A stretch of DNA of 64,000 bases from Cladorrhinum sp. PSN259 (GCA_033725935.1 MU867063.1:186001-250000), one strand, 5' to 3'. Shown: positions 11,389-23,420, counted from the first letter of the stretch. Made by a program: numbers and translations. The notes: generated from the letters alone by a model not told the origin.

Positions 11389-13049
11389 ATGACAGCTTCA
11401 CTGGACCCATTTACCATGCAGTCTGCAGGTACGTTGTCTTCTCTGGCAAACCCTCCACGTCCAACTCACAGCCTACAGAGAACAGCATTCTTCAGCAGGG
11501 AGACGCAGAACAGGTGTCCATAGTCGAAGCTCTGGCCTTTACTAAGGAGTGGATGCTTCGCTGCCAGAATCACGAATTATGCTCTAGCACACGTCTTGAC
11601 TTGGAGCTCCCGAAAAGGATCCTTGATATCTCAGCCCCTGACGGAACTATTCTGCTGCGCGAGACGGATGCCGAAAAGGCACCGTACGTCACTCTCAGCT
11701 ACCGCTGGGGCGACGGACTCCCCCTGCGGACCACACACTCGACTATTGCACAGCATTACGCCGGCATACCACTCGCATCGTTCCCCGCGACATTGAAAGA
11801 TGTAATTATCCTCGCCAAAGCACTGGGGTTTCAGTACATCTGGATCGACGCCCTCTGCATTATCCAGGATGATTCCTTGGATTGGCAGGAGCAATCTGCG
11901 GCCATGACTGCCATCTATCACGGATGCTCGCTCAACATCGCCATTGCAGACGCGCCCAACTGCAACTCTGGGATACTTGAAACGATACAAGACGGATACA
12001 ACACGCCATACAGTAGCGTCCTCCGATATTTCGAGCACAGAAATAGTCTACTCGAGGCCAGGGGCTGGGTCTTCCAAGAGACCCTTGTGTCCGTTGCTAG
12101 CCTGTACATCACAGACAATAGGCTGGTTTGGGACTGCTGCTCTGTGGTGTGTGCCCAAGGCGGTGAGTCGTCAGCCGCGAGGCTGTGGGCCCATCCAACC
12201 GATTCCATGACGCCAAAGGCAATTTGGGCAGACCAAAAGCTGATTTCGAGGCTCGACTCATCTCCGACAAAGAATCTGGACGTACTGCGGATCTGGTACG
12301 AGTGGGTAGTCATGTTCTCTCACCGAGACCTCTCCAATGTCAACGATAAGCTACCGGCCATGGCAGGCCTAGCATCCCGACTTCAAGCCGTCTCTTCGGC
12401 TACTTATGCAGCCGGGCTTTGGGAGGAAGATATCCATGTGGGACTCATCTGGTCAGCCAAAAAATCCGAAGGACTGATGAGACCCGGGAACGGGGCACCT
12501 TCTTGGAGCTGGGCATCGGTCGAAGGCCATTTGGACTACCTCTGGTATCTGAGCGTTTACTGTGTGTATCCTGGCAAAGTCTACGTCAGTGAAGGGCTTG
12601 ATCTGCAGGTTCTCGGCGTATCAGTCAACGAAGTTCACCCCGGCACGTTTGGCACCGTTACCGGTGGACGGATTGAGGCCATCGGGAGACTTCAGAGGGG
12701 AACTATTGAGTCCTTTAAAGGCGCCCCAAAATTCAACTTTGACTTGAAGGAGTTAGGGTGGCGGTACACTCTTGACGAGCCGCAGGATTCAGGGGGCGCA
12801 TCTCGGCCCTGCTGGCTTTTGCGCGTCGCCTCGATTTCTCCGAAGGGTGTTGATGGGCGGCGTGTATCGATATGGCGAGCTGGGCCTTTCATTCATTTTC
12901 TCATTGTGGAGGAGACGGGAGTTCAACAAGACGAGTTCCGACGCATCGGGGATGCCTATTGCAATGGAATTTCAATACACCGCAGGAACTTCAATGCCGA
13001 CACAGACTTTTTTCAGGATGGACATCGGAAGAGGATCACCCTTGTTTAG
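11389..13049 (+). CDS. HET-domain (heterokaryon incompatibility) protein
   Basis: Member of the fungal HET family, linked to non-self recognition and cell death, although most members have no known function. The HET domain is clear: PYVTLSYRWGDG, FPATLKDVIILAKALGFQYI, WIDALCIIQDDSLDWQEQSA and MTAIYHGCSLNIAIADA, then RGWVFQETLVSVASLYIT. GNGAPSWSWASVEG is the usual downstream motif. The C-terminal half (residues about 330-536) has no repeat such as WD40 or NACHT. I place the start at ATG 11389 with a 50-nt intron (11429-11478), giving 536 residues; the domain itself starts after MLRCQNHELC. The acceptor CCTACAG is chosen because the nearer CACAG breaks the frame. A decayed HET copy follows about 700 bp downstream. 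Confidence 0.87.
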
Positions 13050-13739
13050 GGTTATGACATGAACAGCCGGCAGCTGAGGTACGGTAGGGCATGGTTCGCC
13101 AGGCGGACTGCATTGGCCTTGTGTCATCAATCCACAGCACTACGGCACTCTAGAGCAAAACCAAGCTAAGCCTCTGCTGTAGAAGCCTTGATGCTGTGTA
13201 AAGGCGGATGACACATGAGTGCCCGCTCACTTCAAGAACATCTGCTCCGCCATTGACCAGCTGCCGTCGAAGTGGACAGCCAATCGAGCAACGCTGAGCA
13301 GCAAGGGGTTACTCCGAACATGTCATTTACAGGGCTGGGGCTGGTAAAGAGGAGGAAGGGCCAAGCCAGGTGGAAGATGATTCGTTTTGAGGCGTCGTGA
13401 TGGTCTCTTGCTGGCATATGGTATTGCATATGGAGTTTTTTTTCGGGCCGCGACCAAGGCAGCTCCTGTGTGGTAAGTCTGGCCATAATTGACGCATGTG
13501 GAAGGAGACTGCAGAATTGTCTTATTCATCTTTGTGGCTCTGTCATCAAGGATAGATGTGGTAGGGTGGTGGAAAAGTCCTCACTCGATTATCACGCACG
13601 TCATCAGATTTGGGCAAGTCCTACACACCATCCCAAAATAGACCATCCCAACCGATGGTCTAACCCAACAGCCTGGTATTTCCATGGCGCATCGATCATG
13701 CACACATCGGCCAAGCCGTGGTCCAGAGCAGGTGACTCT
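13050..13739. other. intergenic between HET gene and HET relic
   Basis: No intact gene. The last part may be eroded upstream sequence of the HET relic, since one frame stays open from about 13470, but nothing in it is recognisable. Confidence 0.45.
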
Positions 13740-14170
13740 CGTTACTTTCGCCCCCTATGGCTGGTCGACGTCAAGAGAAGCTGCATCAGGGCCGCACAGT
13801 CCGACGATCGCTATGTCGCCCTGAGCTATATCAGGAGTTCTCCAACCGTGAGGGAGAGCCGCCGTTTGAGGCTCTCCAGAGCAATATTGTCGCCCTGCAA
13901 CAGAAAGGAGCGCTCATCACAGTCGGTGCCACCACTGCCCCGCTCCCGCAGACCATCCTCGACGCTATCCGCATCACCAACCTGCTGGGCGAGCGTTATC
14001 TATGGGTCGACCGGCTGTGCATCGTGCAGGATTAGGCGACCACCAAGCACTCGCAAATTCACCACATGTCGTCCATATACACCAACGCGCACTATACGCA
14101 CAGTTGGGTCACCTCGCTCGAGGAGTCGATATGCTGTTCATTTCGCAGGACTCCGTCAGCTCAATTACCT
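13740..14170 (+). pseudogene. decayed HET-domain gene fragment
   Basis: Pieces of a HET domain lie in order but in two frames. One frame gives FRPLWLVDVKRSC and SDDRYVALSY; after a frame change near 13830 the next gives FEALQSNIVALQQKGAL, PLPQTILDAIRITNLLGER and YLWVDRLCIVQD. A TAG at 14033-14035 then interrupts, yet the same frame continues with TKHSQIHHMSSIYTNAHYT, the usual next HET segment. The WG that normally follows LSY is missing. No start or C-terminal half is seen, and AT-rich sequence follows. It is a relic, not a duplicate of the nearby HET gene, because the residues differ widely (for example VDRLCIVQD against IDALCIIQD). Confidence 0.82.
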
Positions 14171-14860
14171 GGGCTGGGTTTCGTTGGGGGCTAGATTTTG
14201 TAGCGGGCTCCAAAGTGTAAATACTTTTTTTTTGGAAGTTACTTAAATCATTGAAGCAAAACTATCTTTTTTTTCTCTTAGGATTTCCTTAAAAATAAGC
14301 GTAATAGGATATTATCTTAAGTTTAAATTTCTTGAAGCACTATACTCCGGGATTCTGGCTTTAAAACGATATGCAACCGTAAATCAAAACGCCGCTTTGG
14401 AGTTCCTAAGCTGGGAAAAAGACTTGGGAAAGGATTCGGGTGATTGAGGGTGCCCAGAAAGAGCGGGTCAAGGCTGGCCAGAATTGGCACCCAAGACAGC
14501 AAAACATGACTTTTTCCCTGTAACTGTAATGGTGATAGGTGAGATGAAGCGGGGTCCCGTAATCCGTAATCCGCGGGGTTATAAGTGAAATTCAAGAAGG
14601 CACACCGTCCCGTATCTCGCATCCGGAGTCCTACCTACTCTATGCTCCTCGACTCACTTTGAGTATAGGACTCATTGTTGCCTTGGAAGCCACTCGTTCT
14701 TGTCGTCTGTACGGATACTTAAACCTACCCAGGGGCCTCGTCAACGTTTGAACTGAAAATTGTCACTCACACATCTCACTTTAGCTGTTGACACTCTCGC
14801 CATCAAATATTCTCACTTGCACTCACCATACTCACCCCACAACAAACCCAATCGATCAAA
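14171..14860. other. intergenic, AT-rich left part
   Basis: The left portion (14220-14340) is AT-rich; the right portion is the phosphatase promoter, ending in a C/A-rich leader before ATG 14861. No gene seen. Confidence 0.5.
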
Positions 14861-15771
14861 ATGGCCGACCTAGCGACCCTCTCCCAAACCGACGTCACAA
14901 TCCCCATCCCTTCAGAGCTCCTAGGCCCCGCCCTCGGCTCCCCGCCCTTCCTTCTCCTCCCAGGAACATTCAATGCCCGCGATCTAGGCCTTGTCCCCGG
15001 TTCCCCCATTCGACCAAACTTCATCTTTCGCTCAGGAGGCTTCTTCATGGCCGGTCCCGAGCTCCCCTCCGACGCCAAATCCGTCCTCTCTGAGCAACTA
15101 AAAATCAAAAAGGTATTCGACCTCCGCAGTGTTCGCGAGCACGGTCAAGCTCCCGACCCGGATTTCGGCAAGGGAGTCGAGCGGGTATGGGAGGAGCCAG
15201 ACGAGCTCGACGCGGTGGTGGAGTTGAGCGAGTTTGTCGAAGGACAAGGCGAGAAGGGGTACATAAGCATGTACATGGACGTTCTCAAGGTCTATCACAG
15301 GGCCATCCGGAAGGTGCTCGAAGCTGTGAGGGACGGACAAGTTCCTATTTTGTTTCACTGTACCGGTAAAGTCTTGCCCTTTTTTTCTTTCAATTGTCAA
15401 AGGCAAAACATTAGCTGACGTTATACACCAAAAAAGCCGGGAGAGACCGAACCGGCGTGGTGGCGGGGATCCTGCTCACGCTGGCAGGAGCCAGCCCTGA
15501 TGTGATAAAGCTGGACTTCATGCTGACCAGAATCGGGTACGAGCCTGCGAGGGAGCAACTGATTGCTTTTGCGCTCAAGGGGTCGTCTGCTGAGAATACC
15601 GACGCGCCGGGTTTCCTTAACCTGGCCCAACTGAGAGAGAGCTGTTGGGATGCGTTTGTGGAGGCTGCTGGGAAGAAATATGGTGGGTTGGAAGGCTATG
15701 TGAAGGGCACTCTGGGATTCTCGGATGAGGAGGTCGAGAAGATCAAGGACAATTTGGTGGTGAGGAACTGA
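14861..15771 (+). CDS. CX5R tyrosine/dual-specificity-type phosphatase
   Basis: Fungal Tyr_phosphatase3-type protein of 279 residues, exons 14861-15365 and 15437-15771. The intron splits the catalytic loop; splicing restores HCTAGRDRTGV with the nucleophile Cys167 and Arg173. The N-terminal half has GTFNARDLGLVPGSPIRPNF and RSGGFFMAG, then KKVFDLRSVREHG, which is the usual D-x-R-S-x-x-E segment of this family. The single HCxAGxDRTG loop resembles bacterial-type and plant/fungal phosphatases active on phosphotyrosine or phosphoinositides. Substrate is unknown; no membrane segment or signal peptide. Start ATG follows a CAAA-rich leader (ATCAAAATGGC). Confidence 0.88.
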
Positions 15772-16267
15772 GGAGGGTATGATTTTATAGTAGCATCCCT
15801 TTATGCCCCGAACCGCTCTCTTAAAGTTTTAGACGCTTGCAAGGATAGATATTAGCTGTGTTTTTGAGAAATCAAAGCATGTCCATCTGTTGAGATTGTT
15901 CAGTGCTTCATGTATCGTATAGGACTTTTCTTGGCTTTCGAACTACCAATTCAAGGGAATTAAGCACAAACATGAGAAAAAAACGGTGCCTGAGCAAAGT
16001 GTTTGAGTGAGGGGAAATAAAGGAAGGGTGCAGTTTCATGCTGATCAAATGAAGTCAATAAACCCCCCAAAAGGGGTAAAGTCATGTTCACTTCACAACA
16101 ACTATCTATGTCGTACCTTGAGTAGATTTTCGACCTTTTTTTATTATTTAGTGACCCTTCCCAGTATCATTTCTCATATTTGTCCCGCTCTTTTCTTCTA
16201 TACTGTTGTACATATATTCTCATTTTCACCACTCAATGGTTCTCACCCCCTTTCTATTTATACAATT
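15772..16267. other. intergenic, converging 3' regions
   Basis: The phosphatase and bS18m genes point towards each other here. T-rich sequence around 16120-16270 fits 3' untranslated DNA. No gene seen. Confidence 0.5.
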
Positions 16268-17059
16268 CTAATACTTGGGAGCAGAGGTTCCCTTCTCGAC
16301 ATCTGGTCTATACTGAACGGCAAGAGACCTCCTGGCAACGCGGTGCAAGATTTCGGGGTGCTTGTGAACTGAGGGGTGAAGGCCGAGGCCGATGGCTCTG
16401 CGGATCGCCTTGGCGATCTTGCGCTGGTTGACGGGGCGGAGACCTGTGAGCTTGCTGTGCTTGATGCGGCCGTGGTCGGTCATGAATTCTGAGATGAGAG
16501 ATGCGTTCTTTTTTCCCCAAGAGTTAGCTAACTGAGAGAATACAATATCAGGGGCGGAGAGAAAGAGGGAATCATTTACTCTGTAGTTGTCAACGGGATT
16601 AAACCCCAACATATCAATCACATCCGTCTTGGGGGCAGACGGCCTGCGCCACTTGCGCATCTCTACGGGGGATAGATCGCGGGGAGCGTAGACATCACCC
16701 GTCCTCCACCTGCGAGGCATCTGTCTGACGAAAGCATCGGTCGTGGTGCTGGCGCGCGTCTGGTTGAGGGTCTGGTTGAAGTCGGCCGTGGTTACTTGGC
16801 GCTTTTCGGCCTCGGTCAGGCCCGCGCTGCTGCGGTCGCGGCTTTCCGAGATGATGCCAACTAGGGCGTCTATGGGACTGGTGGTTTTGGGAGCGCTGGT
16901 GAGGCGCGAGGGAAAGGCGGATTGTGGTGCTGAGCTTGGAGGGGGTGTGAGCGGGGAGGATGGGCCGGAGCGTAATGGCGTTGAGGAGAATAGACGGGCT
17001 TGTGGTTGAGAGCTAGAGAAGCCGCGGAGGGCCGAGGAGAGCCATTGTTTGCAGGACAT
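16268..17059 (-). CDS. rsm18: mitochondrial ribosomal protein bS18m
   Basis: Small-subunit mitoribosomal protein. Exons 16580-17059 and 16268-16507. The core reads LGFNPVDNYR, then after splicing NASLISEFMTDHGRIKHSKL, TGLRPVNQRKIAKAIRRA and LGLHPSVHKHPEI, matching bS18 (fit to the 16S platform). The N-terminus MSCKQWLSSALRGFSSSQPQ is a basic, hydroxylated presequence. The 72-nt intron (16508-16579) has no stop and is divisible by three, so an unspliced protein with 24 extra residues is possible; conservation across the junction favours splicing. Another in-frame ATG at 17119 would add 20 residues that do not look like a presequence, so I chose the inner one. Confidence 0.88.
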   Translation of the reverse strand: MSCKQWLSSALRGFSSSQPQARLFSSTPLRSGPSSPLTPPPSSAPQSAFPSRLTSAPKTTSPIDALVGIISESRDRSSAGLTEAEKRQVTTADFNQTLNQTRASTTTDAFVRQMPRRWRTGDVYAPRDLSPVEMRKWRRPSAPKTDVIDMLGFNPVDNYRVNDSLFLSAPDIVFSQLANSWGKKNASLISEFMTDHGRIKHSKLTGLRPVNQRKIAKAIRRAIGLGLHPSVHKHPEILHRVARRSLAVQYRPDVEKGTSAPKY

Positions 17060-18110
17060 GGTGGGCGACCGGACGGAGGAAGAAGGGTCTGTGATGCTGG
17101 CTGGCTCTCTCACCACCAAGCTTCAATAGCAAAGTCAATTGGCGACACTTTTTTGGGCGGGAATATATTTCGTGGTTTTACGGGTGCTGATTGGTTCAAG
17201 CTGCTGGCGGATTTCGTGGGGTTGAAATGCCAAGAGTTCGTCGTTGCAGGGACGGGACCTTTGCGCTAGCGGCAGATTTTGTGGGGCCTTGTATTATTCA
17301 CAAGGTCCTCTGTGTCGGTTGAACGCCATCAAGGTTCAGCTATTTTGTGAACGCTTGTCTAGGGAGTTGGGATGGTGGCCATGGGAAAATCAGCATTTAT
17401 CTACTTGCCCAAACTCCCTGATTGGTATTAAAATTTGCGAAAGGCAATCGAGAGACAGGAAGAACCCCCAGGAATAATGGGGGCAAGTGCAATACATGCC
17501 CGAACAGGAGGTTGTTGGTATTCGCAACATACCTGGTGGTTAGAGGACTCTGTAAGGACTGGATGTGGACTTAATTTCAGTTCTTGTTCATCCCAAGTGG
17601 GGTTTGGGGGATAGCAATTTCTGGCTTCTCGGTGGGAAGGCAGACCGAGGGGCACTTTCCGAACTGTTTGCTGGCAACAACAGCCGAACCCAGCTTGAAG
17701 CATCCCGGGATAGCAACGTGCTTTCCGCTAGAAATAAGCTCCAAGGTCTTGAATCACTTGCTGACCACTTCGTCAGTTTACCGCTGTCTTCTCCAACTCC
17801 AACCGCCATCCCTCCTGCGGACCTTTCCATCATTCAATCATCAACCACCTCATTCCTGTACATCATCCTTTTCGTGTTCATGTCCTAGTGTTCTATTAGA
17901 CATCATCTTTATTCTCCTTGGGGCCGACTTTTTATGGGCGTATTATGGTGCGTCCTTAGCCTGCCGCAACGCCTTAGACGCAGTGCAAAGAGAAACATCT
18001 CGCTCCCCATCAACAACCCCTGAAAGTCGTCTATCTACCAAATTCACAAACCCCTTTGCCTTCAGGATCCTCCCACCTCTCCTACCTCTCAGCTCAGTGA
18101 TTCACTGGAT
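17060..18110. other. intergenic, divergent promoter region
   Basis: Between bS18m and the transporter-like gene. Open frames at 17565-18114 are Ser/Pro/Cys-rich in chance fashion; I see no gene. Pyrimidine-rich tracts near 17760-17880 fit a leader of the downstream gene. Confidence 0.5.
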
Positions 18111-21100
18111 ATGAACGCCAACCATTCGCCTGAGCCCCCTCGCAAGGTGACCCCACATCGCGGACCTGGGCCGGAGGCGTCGTCCCGTCCCTCTTCCTCT
18201 TGTTCTACAGCTATACCCTCTTCTTTGCCAAATGTTGAGGAGCCGGCTCCAACCGTACCGTCGGTCAATAAAGCATACCAACGAGCACTTCAGTATGTTT
18301 CAGCTGCCCACTTCCCATGGCTCGACAAAAGCCTCATCATACCTGGACCCGTCGGCTCAGCCGAAGGTTCCGCAAAAAGCATTCTGATTCCACAGACGGC
18401 TCAGAAACTTCGTCCAGCGTCACCCAAGGCAGCCACGAAACCTCATGTTGGAGACATCTCACCTGACTAGGGGTCAAGCCGCTTCGGTCATAATCACCCT
18501 CGGAGTGGCATCCAGGGCCGTGTCTGTATCGACCCCGAGCTGCACTCAGCCGAGTCCCATGCCAGACTGCATCACCCTGACCTTCTCAAGGGAGCCGACT
18601 TTTGCGATGCCGGTGTCGAAACTATGCAGGATACCAAAATCGAGTCTGCCGGAAAAGATCAACGCATCTTTCAGTTTAAAGAGCTTTTTGACGACTCGTC
18701 ATCTGATGAAGAGAGTCCAGTCTTGGGCTACAGATACCGCAAGCTCACAGGAGGTGATGTCTGCAAGGAGCGTGTGGATGTCTCTATTCACAAACACCAA
18801 GGACACAGCTCGGCAGTCAGGGTGAGGGCTGCTCCGGAATCTACATACAAGTACACCACCTCCGTGCAAGGTCGACGTGAGGTAGTGTCCAAGGTTGGCC
18901 CTCTGGCTCAGATTCCTCCCTTCAAACATACCCGCCAAGCTCTCGAGTCGCCCATTCGGCGAGAGGCATCACCAAGTTCCGATCAGGATGAGATCGAGTT
19001 GTATCATGGTGGGGTGCATGACTCTCTTAATTTAGACTTGGAGGAATCAAGAGTGCAAAGGCCACCAAATGATGAAGATACTGTCATTTTCAGTTCACGA
19101 CGACAGACAACAACCGATAGATACCCTGGCTGGTCTCCCTGGAAGATCAACGAAGCCCTCACTTTGCGACCCATCCGCTGGACCCCTGAGCCCGAGTGTG
19201 AAACTGGGACAGTAAAGAATTGGCCTCACCACGGGCACAACCATATCTCCAAAGTACGGCCAGCAGTACTCAGCAGTGCGGATGACCCAGACCACGAAAT
19301 TCACGAAACCTTGTGGTCGAACGGAAGGGCTTGGAATCCTGCCATTGAGACAAATGCACGAGGGTCCAGTCGTCATTTTGCTCCATCAATCCACTCGGGA
19401 CCTAGCAAGTTGCCCAACGTTCAGCAGCCATTTAGCAGGAAGACTTCATCTGCGGAGCGGCCAATGAGGAGCATAAGAGCACGCAGTGCTGGCACTTCAA
19501 AGTCGGCCTCTGAGTTGGTCACATATTGGGAGTCATTGTCCGAAAGTGCACAGGACTCACAACACACTCTCGACTTTACCACGACCAGCAAGCAACCCAA
19601 GCCTACCACACTCAGGCGTGGCCCGTCTCAGCACCTCACCTCCAACGAATCCCGTCGTAAAACAATGACCTCTGCCACAGTCAATCCTGATCCCACCAAT
19701 GCTACACAACCGCTTGCTGGGAAACTGGACTTGGGAAGAAAATCTTCGTTTTTCCGCGATCTCATCAAGCCTTACGAGACGTACCAGACCAAACTAACCG
19801 AGCGTCCCGAGAGGAAGATCTCCGCTACCAAGCTCCCCGAAGCAGACTTATCGAAACCTAGGACCCGGAGGCTGACGAGTAAATCGGCAGCCTCAGATTC
19901 GATTGACTCCAAGTTCAAGCAGACGGTGGATGACATGGAGCAACTCCTGGGTGAGGCTGTGGTTTTGGCCAATCAGGTTGCTGATGAGCAGCAAGATCAT
20001 CGAGACGAAAATAGCGTTGACGAGACCTTACCCAGCGTTTATGACGAGCCAAGCGATGGCGAAGAAACTAAGCAGCCTATACCAGTTCCAGCTACCGTCA
20101 AGGTAGTGACGATGCAGAGTGCCACAGCCAGTGGTCATTCATCGTCTCAGCGTCTTCCCAGACACCACTGCTCGGTTCCGGGCATGCATAGCGGCAACGT
20201 CAAAATGGAAATTCCTGAACGAATCACCAGTTTGAGGAAGGTTAAGACAGCCACGGAGGGACGCCTGAATCGTGGGCTTACCAAGCCCTCTCTTCCTGCT
20301 ATTCGAGATCGTTTCCAAGAACTGTCCCCACCTGTCAGCCCTTTTACCATGCCACCCAGGCCCAAATCATTGGCGAGGTCTCCGGGCGCAGCCAACAGAG
20401 AACTAGGTGATGGTGATTCAAAACAGGGCTGTTTGTTGCTCGGCAAAACGCTGAAGAAGAGTCGAAGCTGTTTGAGCTGTCGCAGCTGGATTCCGTTGCT
20501 CAATCATCGATTTAGTTTCAATCAGAGATCCGGCGCAGTCTCGAACAAGGTGGATGAAGAAGGGGAGGATAGGGATGTGGTGCTGGAGGATGTTGCTCCT
20601 GTTTCTGTTTCTGCGGGTGGCGTCCAGAAGTCGGAACCCTGGACCTTTGATGGCACCAATGATTGTTGCGGTGATGGTCCAGCCGATGAAGAGGATGATG
20701 GAGACAATGACCTACTCAGAAGATCAGAACAGACCGATGGTGTTGGTGCCTCTGAGGAGCTACCACCGCTTCCACAGTTTCCAATGCCTCCGTCTTCTTC
20801 CTCGCAGCGTGAGATTGGAGCTGAGAATGGCCTGACAAGAAGGCTTAACTTGCGTGGAAAGTCGCATGTGAGCCTAAGAGGGTATCAGGGCTACAATTTG
20901 GCCAGGGCATACAAACGTCATCCTGTCGCAAGAGACTGGTCTACGGTTCGCAAAAGATTCACAGCCACAGTTGCATGTTTGAGTACGGCGACTGTCGGGA
21001 TCTTGATCGGAATCTACGCTGGGTTGGTGCCGTCAATTCAGTACTGGATCGCTGATCTGCAACATTATGCCATTTTGGGAAATGTTTTTTTCTATGTCGG

Positions 21101-23420
21101 ATTGGCGATTCCGACCTTTCTGTTCTGGCCGTTGCCGTTGCTGCATGGGAGAAAACCGTATATCTTGTCGAGTCTTGTGTTGGCCATGCCGTTGCTATTC
21201 CCGCAGGCTCTGGCTGTCAGCGCGCAGAGGTCTCCTTATGTCAGTACGTGGCGCTGGGCCTTGCTCAGTTCGAGAGCATTCATGGGTTTGGCATTGGGAT
21301 TTGCAAGCATGAACTTCCACTCGATCTTAATGGATCTGTTTGGCGCTTCGTTAATGACTGGGAACCCACACCAAGAGATTGTTGATAAACATGATGTGAG
21401 GAGACATGGAGGGGGGATGGGAGCTTGGTTGGGACTGTGGACTTGGTGTTTTGTTGGATCTTTGGGTGTCGGATTCTTGATTGGGGCAGCCATCATTGAC
21501 AGAACCAACCCAGACTGGGGGTTTTACGTCAGTATCATGCTCGTCTCTTTTATTTTGCTACTCAATGTGATTTGTCCCGAGGTTCGGCGCTCGCCGTTCA
21601 GGAGATCTGTAGCCGAGGTCAGGAATGGCAACCGGATATCGCGGAGAGTGGCCAGGGGCGAGGTGATGATGCATCGAGTTCAGGATGGACCTACCTGGTA
21701 GGGACAGGAGGTTGCTCATGGCGTGTTGTTGAGCTTGGAGATGTTGAGGCAGCCTGGATTCTTGGTCATGGCGCTTTACACCGGGTGGATCTATGCCCAA
21801 GTGGTCTTGATTATCGTTTTGTTGGGAGCTTTGACTTCACGCTCCTACTCACTCAGGTCGCCATTTGTGGGACTCTGTGTGGTCTTCATCAGCATCGGCG
21901 CTCTTGTTGCGATTCCGTTTCAAAAGGCGAATATCTTCTCGAGGGGAAGACATCACCAACTCGAACTGAACGAGGATACTTTTGACAAGAAGCTTTTGTG
22001 GACATCCCATTTGCTGAGACGGACGCTCTTTTGTCTTGTATTGCCTCTGGTCGGTATTGCTTATACCTTTGCTTCAGCCGGGCCACCGATACCTGTTGAG
22101 GTGCCTACTTTGTGTGCGGCTCTCATTGGAGTTTTGTCCGGGCTAGCAATTTCGGAGTGTAACGGGTTGATGATGGAAACATTTGATACCTCGGATTTAC
22201 AACCGGGCATGACTGGCAGACCGAGACCAAGGGGGCAGTCAAATGGTAAATCGGCTTCGAAGAGAACGAATTATTCAAGCTTCCCCAGAGTTACGGCTGG
22301 GTTCGCTATTTGCCATACGATTGGGTATATCTTGGCGGCTGTGGCTACTGCTATCGGAGGATCTGCTCAGAGAAAATTGGGGCAGCAGGCGGCGACTGGT
22401 GTTGTGGCAGGGATTTTGATGATTCTGACGCTGTTGTTGCTTGGTGTCTTGATTCGGTTCAAGGATGTACAGATCATTCCAGAGTCCAAGACTTTGGAGA
22501 TGGAGAAGTGGCAAACGTTGAGGAGGGAGAGCGCTGTGAGGAGAAGAAGTACTCTTTCGGGAGGGCAACCTCCACAGTTGGCGAGTCAACAGCCACAGCA
22601 ACCAAATACCTTGACCGATGAAGAGATTTGGAGGCCCTTGCTCATGGGTAATCCGTCCAGCAAGATGCGTCGAGTCAATATCCTGGAGCTTGGCTCGATG
22701 ACGAGGTGGACCGAGATTCGCAAAAAGAACAAGCTGATCGATGAAACTGCTGCAGCGCATTTGAACCGGGCTGCACTCGATGCGGCTGCCACGGCTATTG
22801 AGGAAACTACAACGGATCTTGTGAGGAAGGTGAGTAGTCGGCGGAGCCCTGGAGTGAGGGGTCCTCCAGGTTTAAGGCCGGGATCACCACCGTCGCAAGG
22901 AGGAGCGTTGAAGAGGTTCTACAGTGTTGGCAGTCCTGTTGCAAGGACCGGCAGTCCGGTCCCGAGAGCTGATACACCAGTTACTGTTGCGACAGTTCCT
23001 CCTCATTTGGGGATTGCTATGGAGTTGGAGTCGTTTGTTGTTGATCGGAGACTCCTCGCGGACAGGGACGGTCACGGTCAACAGCAACAAGCAGCTTCGT
23101 CTTCTTCGGCACCGCCCACTACTACTCTCACTCGAGAACCAAGCTTCAAGAGAATACCGGCCAATGAGGATTATTTTGGTATGGAGAGATCCGAGTATAT
23201 TAGTGGTGTGATGGGCCAGACTGTTAAAGAGGAAGACGAGGACCAGATTGTCTTGGAGGATGTTTTTGAGGAGAGTGATTTCCTGAGTTCCAACAGCGAT
23301 ATGGATGTTGGCAGTGAGGGTGGGAATCGACATGGACATGGTGGAGTGAGAGGTTCGGGTGATTTCTATACTGAGGCTGTTCATGGTGCACATGCCAATG
23401 ATTCTTTTGGTGCGCCTTAA
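18111..23420 (+). CDS. 12-TM MFS-like membrane protein, frame broken by TAG
   Basis: One reading frame runs from about 18471 to 23420 with a single internal stop, TAG at 21699-21701. A long disordered Ser/Pro-rich N-terminal region (about 760 residues) leads to six hydrophobic segments (for example FTATVACLSTATVGILIGIY and GMGAWLGLWTWCFVGSLGVG), then the TAG, then six more (for example GFLVMALYTGWIYAQVVLII) and a long Ser/Gln-rich acidic tail. The loop motif YDVRRHGGGMG-like (HDVRRHGGGMGAW) is one I associate with a fungal MFS-type family; substrate unknown. The 5' end is unsettled: exon 1 from ATG 18111 to 18292 (donor GTATGT) can join 18479 directly, or pass through 18361-18417, and another in-frame TAG at 18468 must be spliced out. 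Without that exon the first in-frame ATG is 18624. Treat the gene as damaged, misread in sequencing, or read through. Confidence 0.68.
21699..21701 (+). other. in-frame TAG between transmembrane halves
   Basis: The codons read GPTW-stop-GQEVAHG, and the frame continues for 573 codons to 23420. A TGG to TAG change would explain it; that is a G-to-A change in a TpG context (C-to-T in CpA on the other strand). The next in-frame ATG is at 21741. Confidence 0.9.

Noticed and set aside
13740..14170. HET fragment as an exon set joined by introns
   Set aside because: The frame change falls inside a conserved block and no GT-AG pair removes it; the TAG at 14033 also interrupts conserved sequence.
17584..18114. 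176-codon plus-strand open frame before the transporter-like gene
   Set aside because: No domain and pyrimidine-rich leader composition; it overlaps the start of the better-supported gene.
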